This document shows positions 1 to 6,757 of a DNA stretch of 15,848 nucleotides, one piece after another. Below the pieces are notes generated by a model. That model made no database searches, was not told the DNA's origin, and saw only the letters and a list, made by a program, of their open reading frames with translations. Each line of letters starts with the position of its first letter. Position 1 is the first letter of the stretch. The position numbers were made by a program, and so were the translations under genes. The DNA is from Bacillota bacterium (lineage in GTDB: Bacteria; Bacillota; Clostridia; Christensenellales; UMGS416), in assembly GCA_023428265.1 (NCBI GenBank), contig JAEYYW010000093.1, positions 1-15,848 on the forward strand, read 5' to 3'.

Positions 1-728
1 AGCAGCGCCTCCATGGCCTGATATCCGCCGGTGTCGCTGTCATCTCCGCAGGCCGCGGGGAGCAGAAAGGCTTCACCGGTTTTGAAGTTGTAGCTGTTGA
101 ACCGGTCCAGATATCCCATCATGCGGAAGGTCAGCGCCCGGCTGGAGTAATCGGGCGAAATCAGCCCGAACTTCTTGTGGCCCCTTTTGATGAAATGGGT
201 CATCGTTTTATAGCCGACGGAATAGTCATCGGTGAGGATCGAGCTGTATCCCCTGGCGGACCGGTTATACAGGATCACCGGTATCTCAAAATCGTTGCTT
301 TCAATAAACTCTATATCATCTTCCGCCAACGAAATCAATACAATGCCAGACGCCTTTGCGCCGGTGAACCACCGCGCCCTGCCCCGCAGCTGCCCGGTTT
401 CAAAGGGTATCAGGATCACGTCATAGCTCAGTTTCTTCTCGGTGATATATCTGAGAAACCCGGCATAAAACTGGGCTGTGGGGCCCCTGTCGAAATTGAT
501 CGGGCAGAAGATGCAGATGGGCTCCATCGTGCTCTTTTTCTTGCTGCGCTTCGTTTTGGCCACATGCTCATACCCCAGCTCGCGTGCGGTTTGCAGGATT
601 CTTTCCCTGGTTTTCTCAGCGATGCGAAACTCACTGCCCCTGTTGTTGAGCACCATCGAAACGGCGCTGGGCGACACACCTGTCAGCACGGCAATCATCT
701 TTGCGTTCACTTCGCTTTTGTTACCCAT
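1..728 (-). CDS. LacI-family transcriptional regulator (3' end beyond window)
   Basis: This is a sequence-specific DNA-binding repressor or activator of the LacI/GalR family. The reading frame is open from ATG at 728 down to position 1, giving 242 visible residues. The N-terminal helix-turn-helix lies at about residues 6-27 (AKMIAVLTGVSPSAVSMVLN), with the family's hinge-helix region at about 45-58 and a lysine-rich linker (KTKRSKKK) before the periplasmic-binding-protein-like sensor domain, which starts near residue 68 (PICIFCP). Later blocks fit the family: a GIVLIS strand, the PVILYNR strand and the HKKFGLIS segment. The last ~90 residues are missing at the window edge. ATG 728 has GGAGG ten bases upstream; an in-frame ATG at 737 abuts that site directly and is less likely. 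The effector cannot be inferred because downstream genes are outside the window. A promoter containing an operator-like palindrome lies upstream, suggesting autoregulation. Family call is certain; ligand unknown. Confidence 0.93.
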   Translation of the reverse strand, partial: MGNKSEVNAKMIAVLTGVSPSAVSMVLNNRGSEFRIAEKTRERILQTARELGYEHVAKTKRSKKKSTMEPICIFCPINFDRGPTAQFYAGFLRYITEKKLSYDVILIPFETGQLRGRARWFTGAKASGIVLISLAEDDIEFIESNDFEIPVILYNRSARGYSSILTDDYSVGYKTMTHFIKRGHKKFGLISPDYSSRALTFRMMGYLDRFNSYNFKTGEAFLLPAACGDDSDTGGYQAMEAL

Positions 729-815
729 AGGGCCCATACCTCCCGCATAAGGCAAACGGAATCGATCGGCAGCCAGCGGCCTGGCCCCCTGCAGGGCAGT
801 AGTTCCTCAGAACCG

Positions 816-844
816 AATGCTAATTTAGTATATGAGTTAACATT
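816..844. repeat. imperfect 29-bp dyad at the predicted start site
   Basis: The segment begins AATGCTAA and ends TTAACATT, and is partly self-complementary around an A+T-rich centre near 830. It covers the predicted transcription start of the LacI-family gene, so it could be a second operator or simply an A+T-rich initiation region. The symmetry is incomplete. Confidence 0.35.
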
Positions 845-876
845 CTAATTCTATATTTTTAGCAAGCGCTTGTCAA
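842..876 (-). promoter_or_regulatory. sigma-A-type promoter of the lacI-family gene
   Basis: On the minus strand TTGACA (876-871) is separated by exactly 17 bases from TAGAAT (847-842). The -35 is a perfect consensus and the -10 differs at one position. The expected start site is near 835, giving a leader of about 107 bases before the ATG at 728. Confidence 0.8.
863..872. promoter_or_regulatory. LacI/CcpA-type operator palindrome between -35 and -10
   Basis: CAAGCGCTTG is a perfect 10-bp palindrome with a central CG, the architecture shared by LacI-family operators and by the CcpA cre core (AAGCGCTT). It overlaps the last base pairs of the -35 and sits in the spacer of the promoter of the adjacent LacI-family gene, where a bound repressor would block RNA polymerase. 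The sequence and its position are directly visible; autoregulation is inferred. Binding by a global CcpA-like protein is the alternative. Confidence 0.65.
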
Positions 877-937
877 TATTTTCCCGGGCTTCCTCAGGCA
901 AAATCACGCCCCCGGTCAGCAGCCCTGATCAGCCCGC

Positions 938-973
938 AAAAAAAGCAGCGGCTGGCCTTTCGGCTGCCGCTGC
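938..973 (-). terminator. intrinsic terminator of the M16 peptidase gene
   Basis: On the minus strand GCAGCGGC (973-966) pairs with GCCGCTGC (952-945), with further inner G-C pairs possible, and is followed at once by seven T residues (944-938). It lies 26 bases after the peptidase stop codon, so it closes the rpsO-pnp-peptidase transcript ahead of the lacI-type promoter. Confidence 0.87.
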
Positions 974-998
974 GTTGGTATGCGGTTGGGCCAGCGTG

Positions 999-2261
999 CT
1001 AACCCAAAAGAATTTTTTCCAGGTTCTTTCGCCCGGGCATCTTCCCCACCGCTGAAGCCGCGATATGATCACCGTCAAAGATGTATTGGGCCACGCGGGT
1101 CACATCGCCAATGGTCACAGCGTTCACCTTGGCGAGCACTTCTTCCTCGGTGCGGATGGCGTTGTTGAGCAGCGTGCTCTTGCCCATGTCGGCCATACGG
1201 GAGGAAATGCCGTCCAGCCCCAGCACATAGCCGCCCTTCAGCTGCTCGCGGGCGCGCACAAACTCCTCCTCGGTGATGTCGCCGTGCCGCAGGCTGTCCA
1301 GCTCCTCGCGGATGATCTGCATGACCACCTCGATGTTGGCCGGGTTGAGGCCGGCATAGATGGCAAACATGCCGCTGCCCACATAGCTGGCCGGATAGGT
1401 GTAGACCGAGTAGACCAGGCCCCGCTCCTCGCGGATGCGCTGGAACAGCCGGGAGCTCATGCCGCCGCCCAAGATGTTGTTGAGCACCAGCATCGGAAAC
1501 AGGTTGTCGTCCATGCGGGCATAGCCGCGAAACGCCACTGAGATGTGCAGCTGCTCGATGTCCTTTTTGCGCACCAGCGCTTTTCTGGGCCCCGTGTGCT
1601 CAAAGGGCGCCGGCTGGTAGGGAATGTGCTGGTGGCCGTCGGCGCCGAAGTGGGTGTTCAGCAGCTCTTCCATGCGCAGCTCGTCGTAGTTGCCGGCCAT
1701 GGAAAATACGAAATTGCCCGGTCGGTAGTGCTTCTCAAAATAGTTCAGCACATCCTGCCGGGTGTAGCTGCGGATCTCATCGGCGCGCCCCAGGATCGGC
1801 TTGCCCAGGTTGTGGCCGCCGTACCAGGCTTCGCTCAGCAGCTCGCCGACCAGATCCTCCGGCGTGTCCTCAACCATGGAGATTTCCTCAAGAACCACGT
1901 TCTTTTCCATCTCCAGCGCCTCTTCGGTAAACAGTGCGCCGCAGGTGAGGTCGGAGAGCACGTCCACCGCCAGCGGAATGTGCTCATCCACCACGCGGAC
2001 ATGAAAACATGTGCACTCTTTGGTGGTATAGGCGTTGAGATGCCCTCCTACAGCGTCCATCACGCTGGCAAGCTCACGGGCGCTGCGCTTCTTGGTGCCT
2101 TTGAAGACCATGTGCTCGATCAGATGCGAAAGACCATGCTCACGCTCGCCCTCATGGATGGAGCCCACGCCCACCCACACGCCCAGTGCCGCCGAGCGAA
2201 AATGGGGGATGCGCTCCCCGGCGATGCGCATGCCGTTCGGCATGGTTTTAACATGAACCAT
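999..2261 (-). CDS. M16-family zinc peptidase (processing-peptidase-like)
   Basis: This 420-residue protein is a single M16B-type unit, related to mitochondrial processing peptidase beta and the Bacillus MlpA (YmxG) family. The inverted zinc motif HxxEH is at H46-L-I-E49-H50 within the typical context GLSHLIEHMVFKGT. The third metal ligand is expected in the VVLEEI block (E125/E126). NAYTTKE near residue 76 and the second-half glycine-rich NNILGGGMSSRLFQ and RxxRGLVYSV blocks also match the family. No signal peptide is visible, so it should be cytoplasmic. ATG 2261 is preceded by GGAGGG six bases away. It lies 97 bases after pnp with no obvious promoter of its own and is followed by a strong terminator, so it is the last gene of the rpsO-pnp unit, as in Bacillus, although the ylxY deacetylase gene usually found between pnp and the peptidase there is absent. 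The substrate is not established. Confidence 0.93.
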   Translation of the reverse strand: MVHVKTMPNGMRIAGERIPHFRSAALGVWVGVGSIHEGEREHGLSHLIEHMVFKGTKKRSARELASVMDAVGGHLNAYTTKECTCFHVRVVDEHIPLAVDVLSDLTCGALFTEEALEMEKNVVLEEISMVEDTPEDLVGELLSEAWYGGHNLGKPILGRADEIRSYTRQDVLNYFEKHYRPGNFVFSMAGNYDELRMEELLNTHFGADGHQHIPYQPAPFEHTGPRKALVRKKDIEQLHISVAFRGYARMDDNLFPMLVLNNILGGGMSSRLFQRIREERGLVYSVYTYPASYVGSGMFAIYAGLNPANIEVVMQIIREELDSLRHGDITEEEFVRAREQLKGGYVLGLDGISSRMADMGKSTLLNNAIRTEEEVLAKVNAVTIGDVTRVAQYIFDGDHIAASAVGKMPGRKNLEKILLG

Positions 2262-2286
2262 TGAAATCCCTCCGGTGAATGAACGT

Positions 2287-2326
2287 TACCCGGCGCACCG
2301 ATGCAAATCATGCAGCACGCCGGGTA
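2287..2326 (-). other. stable hairpin in the pnp-peptidase gap
   Basis: TACCCGGCG (2287-2295) and CGCCGGGTA (2318-2326) form a perfect 9-bp G+C-rich stem with a 22-base loop that itself contains short TGCA complementarity. There is no T-run on either side, so it is not a classical intrinsic terminator. It sits 25 bases before the peptidase start codon and could protect the pnp mRNA 3' end, mark a processing site or reduce expression of the last gene. Confidence 0.5.
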
Positions 2327-2358
2327 TCAAATGGGGGTTGACTGAAGTTCGTTGGGAG

Positions 2359-4479
2359 TTACTTCCCTGCGGCCAAGTCTTCCTTCATGCGCTTTTCTTC
2401 GGCCAGCAACTCCTTGCGGGAGAGGTTCACTCGGCCCTGGCTGTCGATCTCGATGACCTTGACCAGCACTTTGTCGCCGATGTTGACCTCATCCTCCACC
2501 TTGTTGACGCGCTGGGCGGCCAGGCGGGAGATGTGCACCATGCCGTCTTTGCCGGGCAGCAGCTCCACAAAAGCGCCGAAGGGCATAATGCGCACAACGG
2601 TGCCAAAATATACCTCGCCCACCTCGATCACCTTGGTGATCGCGTCGATCATGCCCTTTGCCTTTGCGGCGGACATCTGGTCCGGCGAGGCGATGAACAC
2701 GCGGCCGTCGTCCTCGATGTCGATCTTGACACCGGTTTCGTCAATGATCTTGTTGATCATCTTGCCACCGGGGCCGATGACCTCGCGGATCTTGTCCGGA
2801 TCAATCTTGAACTGGATCACCTTGGGGGCATAGGGCGAGAGCTCAGTCTTGGGCGTCTGGATTGTCTCCAGCATCTTGTCAAGGATATGCAGCCTGCCCA
2901 CGCGGGCCTGCTCCAGCGCCTTTTCCAGGATCTCGCGATCAATACCCTTGATCTTGATGTCCATCTGGATGGCGGTGATGCCGTCTTTGGTGCCGGCCAC
3001 CTTGAAGTCCATGTCGCCCAGGAAGTCTTCCAGGCCCTGGATGTCGGTCAGAACCGCCACGTTGCCGGTCTTGGTGTCTTTGATGAGGCCCATCGCAACA
3101 CCGGCCACCGGCGCCTTGATCGGCACACCGGCATCCATCAACGCCAGGGTGCTGCCGCAGACGCTGGCCTGCGACGTGGAGCCGTTGGAAGAAAGCACCT
3201 CGGAGACGAGCCGCAGCGCATAGGGGAACTCCTCCTCGCTGGGGATCACCGGCAGCAGTGCCCGCTCAGCCAACGCACCGTGGCCGATTTCACGCCGGCC
3301 TGCGCCGCGCATGGGCTTGGCTTCGCCGGTGCTGTAGGGCGGCATGTTGTAGTGGTGCATATAGCGCTTGGTGTCTTCGTCGGTGATGTCGTCCAGCCGC
3401 TGCACCTCGGAGATGGAGCCCAGTGTGGCAATCGTGAGCACCTGGGTCTGGCCGCGGGTGAACACGCCGGAGCCATGGGCGCGGGGCAGGATGCCGGTCT
3501 CGCACCAGATGGGGCGCACGTCGGTCAAACCGCGGCCGTCGGGGCGTTTGCCCTGCAGCACGATCTTTTCACGGACGATTTCCTTGGTGATGTAGTAAAG
3601 GCTGTCTTTGATGTCGCCGGTCTTGTCCGGATAGGTGCCGGCAAAATGAGCGAGCACTTCCTCGGCAACCTGCTTGTCGCGGTTCTGGCGCTCGGTGCGG
3701 TCGTCGGTATCCAGCGCCCATACGCACTTGTCCCACGCGAAGGCGCGCACAGCGGCATCCACCTCAGGGTCGATATCGTGGGCTTCATAGCTGAACTTCG
3801 GCAGACCGACTTCGGCCACGATGGTGTCGATGAAGGCCACGATTTTCTTGATTTCCTCATGGGCAAACAGGATGGCTTCCAGCATCGTCTTTTCAGAGAC
3901 GCCTTCGGCGCCGGCTTCCACCATCATCACCGCGTCGCGGGTGCCGGACACCACCAGGTGCATCAGGCTCTGCTCGCGCTGGGCGCTGCTGGGGTTGATC
4001 ACATATTTGCCGTCTACCAGGCCCACCACCACGCTGCCGGTGGGGCCGGCGAAGGGAATGTCTGAAATGCTCAGGGAAATGGAGGAACCGATCATCGCAA
4101 ACACATCCGGCGGGATGTCGGTGTCAACGGAAAGCACGGTGGCGACCACCTGCACGTCGTTGCGGAAATCTTTGGGGAAGAGCGGCCGGATGGGCCGGTC
4201 GATCAATCTGCTGGTCAGGATGGACTTTTCCGGGGGTCTGCCCTCGCGCTTGATGTAGCCGCCGGGGATCTTGCCCACCGCATAAAGCTTGGCCTCATAT
4301 TCGCAGGAAAGGGGGAAGAAATCGATGCCCTCTCGGGGCTTCTCCGAAGCGGTGGCCGTCACGAGCACCGCGGTGTCGCCGCAGCGCAAGAGGCATGCCC
4401 CATTGGCCTGGCCGGCATACTTGCCCGTCTCAACGACAAGCGTGCGTCCGCCCAGCTCCATTGAGAATTTTTTGTCCAT
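2359..4479 (-). CDS. pnp: polyribonucleotide nucleotidyltransferase (PNPase)
   Basis: PNPase degrades RNA 3' to 5' by phosphorolysis, releasing nucleoside diphosphates, and can run in reverse to add tails; it acts in the cytoplasm as a ring-shaped trimer. At 706 residues it has the normal length. The order is two RNase PH-like domains (about residues 10-230 and 310-540) joined by the alpha-helical linker, a KH domain (about 555-615, with the GPGG loop in IREVIGPGGKMINKI) and an S1 domain (about 622-690, GTVVRIMPFGAFVEL). The first core carries FFPLSCEYE and GGYIKREGRPPEKS; the second carries RPDGRG, RAHGSGVFTRGQTQ and SNGSTSQASVCG, containing the phosphate-binding GS-S segment. The start ATG 4479 has GGAG 8 bases upstream. 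It follows rpsO, as in most bacteria, and precedes the M16 peptidase. No convincing promoter lies directly upstream, so transcription probably comes from rpsO by readthrough or processing. Confidence 0.98.
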   Translation of the reverse strand: MDKKFSMELGGRTLVVETGKYAGQANGACLLRCGDTAVLVTATASEKPREGIDFFPLSCEYEAKLYAVGKIPGGYIKREGRPPEKSILTSRLIDRPIRPLFPKDFRNDVQVVATVLSVDTDIPPDVFAMIGSSISLSISDIPFAGPTGSVVVGLVDGKYVINPSSAQREQSLMHLVVSGTRDAVMMVEAGAEGVSEKTMLEAILFAHEEIKKIVAFIDTIVAEVGLPKFSYEAHDIDPEVDAAVRAFAWDKCVWALDTDDRTERQNRDKQVAEEVLAHFAGTYPDKTGDIKDSLYYITKEIVREKIVLQGKRPDGRGLTDVRPIWCETGILPRAHGSGVFTRGQTQVLTIATLGSISEVQRLDDITDEDTKRYMHHYNMPPYSTGEAKPMRGAGRREIGHGALAERALLPVIPSEEEFPYALRLVSEVLSSNGSTSQASVCGSTLALMDAGVPIKAPVAGVAMGLIKDTKTGNVAVLTDIQGLEDFLGDMDFKVAGTKDGITAIQMDIKIKGIDREILEKALEQARVGRLHILDKMLETIQTPKTELSPYAPKVIQFKIDPDKIREVIGPGGKMINKIIDETGVKIDIEDDGRVFIASPDQMSAAKAKGMIDAITKVIEVGEVYFGTVVRIMPFGAFVELLPGKDGMVHISRLAAQRVNKVEDEVNIGDKVLVKVIEIDSQGRVNLSRKELLAEEKRMKEDLAAGK

Positions 4480-4539
4480 TGTGTGTCTCCTTTTCGTCTA
4501 TCTTCTATTATTATTACCAAATTGTGTCTCCCTCCTTCC

Positions 4540-4553
4540 GCGGCTTTTGCCGC
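4540..4553 (-). other. hairpin in the pnp leader
   Basis: GCGGC-TTTT-GCCGC forms a perfect 5-bp stem with a 4-base loop. On the minus strand it is followed by AAGGAGGGAG rather than T residues, so it is not a terminator. It lies 60 bases upstream of the pnp start in a leader that also contains a C/G-rich inverted segment at about 4556-4573. A structured pnp leader recalls the autoregulated leader of E. coli pnp, but no equivalent mechanism can be demonstrated here. Confidence 0.35.
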
Positions 4554-4680
4554 AGTTTCCCTCCGGGGGGAGCAGGAGGAATGCCATATTCTTCCAATCC
4601 CAAAGCCTGAAACAACCGGTTCCTCCGTTTGGCAACGAAAGAATCCCAACCTTTATCATGTTTCATGCGGGGAGTTTCAT

Positions 4681-4722
4681 GCAAAAGCAAAGCAAGCGGC
4701 GGAACCGGTGAGGCTCCGCCGC
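4681..4722 (-). terminator. rpsO-pnp intergenic hairpin, probable partial terminator
   Basis: On the minus strand GCGGCGGA (4722-4715) pairs with TCCGCCGC (4703-4696), an 8-bp G+C stem, and is followed by a T-rich but interrupted tail (TTGCTTTGCTTTTG, 4695-4682). It begins eight bases after the rpsO stop codon. The imperfect tail suggests partial termination or a processing site that still lets RNA polymerase read into pnp. Confidence 0.55.
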
Positions 4723-4730
4723 AAGTTGGT

Positions 4731-4994
4731 TTACTTTCTGAGTTCGAGAGCCTTGATAATCGCGCGGTAGCGTTCAATGTCTACTTCACGCAGATAGTTC
4801 AACAGGCCTCTGCGCTGACCGACCATCATGAGAAGGCCCCTGCGGGAGTGGTGGTCCTTCTGGTGAATCTTCAGATGCTCGTTCAGGTGGTTGATGCGCT
4901 CGGTCAGAAGGGCGACCTGCACTTCGGGCGAGCCGGTGTCTCCGTCGTGGAGCTTGTGCTTTTCGATGATTTCGGTTTTCTGAGTCTTGTCCAT
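4731..4994 (-). CDS. rpsO: 30S ribosomal protein S15
   Basis: S15 is a primary binder of 16S rRNA that organises the three-way junction of the central domain and contributes to a bridge with the 50S subunit. The 87-residue product has the expected length and carries the family signature: the GDTGSPEVQ segment (about residues 18-26), LTERINHLNEHLKIHQKDHHSRRGL (about 30-54, basic RNA-binding loop) and the C-terminal LNYLREVDIERYRAII. The reading frame extends upstream to 5069, but homology and the AGGAGG at 5010-5005 place the start at ATG 4994. It has its own strong promoter and a structured leader of about 90 bases, and leads the rpsO-pnp-M16 peptidase unit. S15 commonly represses its own translation by binding its leader; whether this leader does so is inferred. 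Confidence 0.98.
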   Translation of the reverse strand: MDKTQKTEIIEKHKLHDGDTGSPEVQVALLTERINHLNEHLKIHQKDHHSRRGLLMMVGQRRGLLNYLREVDIERYRAIIKALELRK

Positions 4995-5056
4995 AATGAG
5001 TAAACCTCCTGTTATTCGCAATCGCCTGTGACCCAGTGCGGCGTTGGAGAATCGCC

Positions 5057-5074
5057 GAACCGCGTGCACGGTTC
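5057..5074 (-). promoter_or_regulatory. leader hairpin upstream of rpsO, candidate S15 autoregulatory RNA
   Basis: In the minus-strand leader GAACCG and CGGTTC form a perfect 6-bp stem with a 6-base loop, starting a few bases after the predicted transcription start. Downstream are GGCG...CGCC complementarity and a repeated GGCGATT segment before the ribosome binding site. Several unrelated S15-binding leaders are known in bacteria; no specific class could be assigned. Confidence 0.4.
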
Positions 5075-5088
5075 AATTCGCATCGGTT

Positions 5089-5117
5089 AGTTTAGCATGA
5101 TTGCGGCGATTTGTAAA
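5089..5117 (-). promoter_or_regulatory. sigma-A-type promoter of rpsO
   Basis: TTTACA (5117-5112), a 17-base spacer and TAAACT (5094-5089), with TG one base upstream of the -10 making an extended -10. Predicted start near 5082, about 88 bases before the rpsO ATG. It lies between the hydrolase terminator and rpsO, exactly where an operon promoter is needed. Confidence 0.8.
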
Positions 5118-5214
5118 TATCTGATTTCTGCCCGAGCCATCATAAATCCTAACTTTCCCGGCCATTTCCCGGCAGATGGCAAGCAGTAGTTCAGGCCGGT
5201 TTTGGCAGCCCGTG

Positions 5215-5250
5215 AAAAAGCGCAGAAACCCAGCCGGGCCTCTGCGCTTT
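5215..5250 (-). terminator. intrinsic terminator of the hydrolase gene
   Basis: AAAGCGCAGA (minus 5250-5241) pairs perfectly with TCTGCGCTTT (minus 5226-5217), a 10-bp stem with a 14-base loop, and runs into five T residues (5219-5215). It starts 36 bases after the hydrolase stop codon and separates it from rpsO. Confidence 0.88.
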
Positions 5251-5286
5251 GGTTGCATCGCTTTTCAGAAAAATGATTCAATGGAA

Positions 5287-6648
5287 TCACACCATCAGTT
5301 TTTTCAGAACTCTGGCTGTGTAGCGCCCAAGCTCCGCATAATGTCCGGAGATCAGCATCACGCCTTCCTCCACACTGATAAACTTGCCAAGCACGTCACC
5401 GGCAAACTCCTCAATGGGGATCAGGAAGATGCCGCTCATCAGCATGCAGGGCTTCCGAAGGCCGCGTTGCTCCCCATTCACCAGCAGCAGCAGCGAGCTG
5501 GCGAGGAACTCATAACGCGTGCCGTCGGGGAACACGGCCACTGCGGAATCACCGGGGTCCACCATCTCGACCTTGGCGCCAAACAGCGTGGCCAGGCCCT
5601 CTATGGGCATATAAAGGCCGGGAGTTTCAAGCATCTCGTCAATCACATTTTTGCCGGGGCCCGGCCCCACATAGCGCACATAGCCATCCTGTGACTGATG
5701 CAGCGGCTCCAGGTGGTCCACCTTGTAGGCATAGCTGCTGCCCACGGCGATGACCGCCGTGCCATCATCGCCCATCAGGAGTTTGTTTGGCTTGGAGACC
5801 ACCAGCTTGCCTTTTTCACGGCTGCAGGCAGAATAGAGATAATCCCAAAGCACCTGGGCGCTATCCGGCGGCTCCCGATGGCCGCAGCCCTTGATCTCCC
5901 AGTTGATGATCGGGGCGTTTTTGCCGCGGTAACGCAGGAAATTGTCTTTGCCGCGCACATCCAGCACCGGCAGGCCCTCAATGCCGTTCACGTCTTCCCA
6001 GATTTCCCGGTTGAGGTCGTTCATGAAGTAACGTTTGGCATAAAGGTCTTCCGGCGGCGGGTCCGGCAGCTTGAAGAACACATCCTTTTCGCCGCGCATC
6101 TGCAGAAGCGGCAGAGCCCCGACAGGGCGCTCCTCGCCGATCATTTCCGCCGGCGAAGGGCCGGTGATGTTGCCGGCGGCGGCAAGCACTTCCGGGTGCA
6201 CCATCGTGAACGCCAGCGTCATCATCTCGCCGTTGGACATGCCCTGCATATACACACGGCTGCTGTCTATGTTGTATTTGCCCTTCAGGTGGTTGATCAG
6301 CGCATAGAGATAAGCGATGTCACGCTCGTCGCAGCACCAGCGGGTCGGCACGATGGAGTTGGGATATGCCACAATGAACCCTTCCCGCTCGGCAAGCAAA
6401 TGCCAGGCGGTCACATGGGTCCAGATGCGGCCGTCGCACCCGCCGCCATGCAGCTGAATGACCAGCGGCACGGGCTTGTCACCGGTGTAGCCGCCGGGAA
6501 CGTATTCATACCATACGTTTTCCTCGCCCTTGACCAGTTCCGCTCGCATCTCATGCACGTTGGCCTCCGGCAGCTTGGTCATCTGCTCAAAGTTACGGAC
6601 CATATAATCCGTTTTTGTGGAAGCCGGCAAGAAACTTTCTGTGTTCAT
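5287..6648 (-). CDS. alpha/beta-hydrolase (PHB depolymerase/feruloyl-esterase-like) fused to a copper-amine-oxidase-N-like domain
   Basis: The 453-residue protein has two parts. Residues ~30-275 form an esterase of the LpqC/PHB-depolymerase type: oxyanion-hole motif HGGG (67-70), nucleophile elbow G-M-S138-N-G, a likely acid D189 in RGEKD, and catalytic H257 in GCGHRE. Residues ~282-453 resemble the repeated stalk domain seen next to copper amine oxidases and in many Firmicute surface proteins: LYMPIEGLATLFGAKVEM, then AVAVFPDGTRYEF, VNGEQ, and a second IFLIPIEEFAGDVLGKF...VEEGVMLIS copy. Such domains normally occur on exported proteins, yet the N-terminus (MNTESFLPAST) shows no signal peptide, lipobox or membrane segment. 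The start ATG 6648 has only a G-rich, imperfect ribosome binding site; no upstream in-frame start giving a signal peptide was seen. It is a single-gene unit between its own promoter and terminator. The likely activity is ester hydrolysis; substrate and location are unknown. Confidence 0.85.
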   Translation of the reverse strand: MNTESFLPASTKTDYMVRNFEQMTKLPEANVHEMRAELVKGEENVWYEYVPGGYTGDKPVPLVIQLHGGGCDGRIWTHVTAWHLLAEREGFIVAYPNSIVPTRWCCDERDIAYLYALINHLKGKYNIDSSRVYMQGMSNGEMMTLAFTMVHPEVLAAAGNITGPSPAEMIGEERPVGALPLLQMRGEKDVFFKLPDPPPEDLYAKRYFMNDLNREIWEDVNGIEGLPVLDVRGKDNFLRYRGKNAPIINWEIKGCGHREPPDSAQVLWDYLYSACSREKGKLVVSKPNKLLMGDDGTAVIAVGSSYAYKVDHLEPLHQSQDGYVRYVGPGPGKNVIDEMLETPGLYMPIEGLATLFGAKVEMVDPGDSAVAVFPDGTRYEFLASSLLLLVNGEQRGLRKPCMLMSGIFLIPIEEFAGDVLGKFISVEEGVMLISGHYAELGRYTARVLKKLMV

Positions 6649-6675
6649 ATCCCCCGCCCCTTTCTTATCAGTGCA

Positions 6676-6732
6676 TTATTTAAACCAACAACATGAGAAA
6701 ACCGGGGTCAGAGCCCGGTGTTTTCCTTTCAT
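6676..6732 (-). other. possible 18-codon leader ORF upstream of the hydrolase
   Basis: ATG at 6732 opens an 18-codon frame (MKGKHRALTPVFSCCWFK) ending in TAA at 6678-6676, wholly inside the hydrolase leader and spanning the hairpin at 6697-6724. No good ribosome binding site precedes it. It may be chance; the arrangement is what would be expected of an attenuator peptide. Confidence 0.2.
6697..6724 (-). terminator. terminator-like hairpin in the hydrolase leader
   Basis: ACCGGG (6719-6714 on minus) pairs with CCCGGT (6706-6701), with flanking AAAA/TTTT adding pairs around a bulged base, followed by TTTTC on the minus strand. It lies between a strong promoter (6758-6786) and the hydrolase start codon, so it may attenuate that transcript; it could also stop readthrough from upstream genes. 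The stem is near-symmetric and could act on both strands. Confidence 0.5.
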
Positions 6733-6757
6733 GCTGCCAGCAGGCCTATCAATTAGT

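Noticed and set aside
1065..2264. Two long plus-strand frames opposite the M16 peptidase
   Set aside because: They are complements of a gene with an intact HxxEH motif and good ribosome binding site, and show no family features.
2275..4065. A 596-codon open frame on the plus strand opposite pnp
   Set aside because: It is antisense to a clear PNPase gene, has no ribosome binding site or family match, and is rich in His, Asp, Leu and Gly as expected from the complement of a G+C-rich gene.
4581..4610. ATG preceded by AGGAGGA on the plus strand
   Set aside because: The frame ends after nine codons and lies antisense in the spacer; the purine run belongs to the inverted C/G-rich region.
4514..4777. 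An 87-codon minus-strand frame in the rpsO-pnp spacer
   Set aside because: It overlaps the end of rpsO in another frame, no internal ATG has a ribosome binding site, and its codons cover the hairpins of the spacer.
4995..5069. Upstream extension of rpsO to an ATG at 5069
   Set aside because: It would add 25 residues not found in S15, and the AGGAGG at 5005-5010 points to ATG 4994; the region is the leader RNA.
5698..6696. A 332-codon open frame on the plus strand opposite the hydrolase
   Set aside because: The minus-strand hydrolase has a complete catalytic triad; the plus frame has no recognisable domain.
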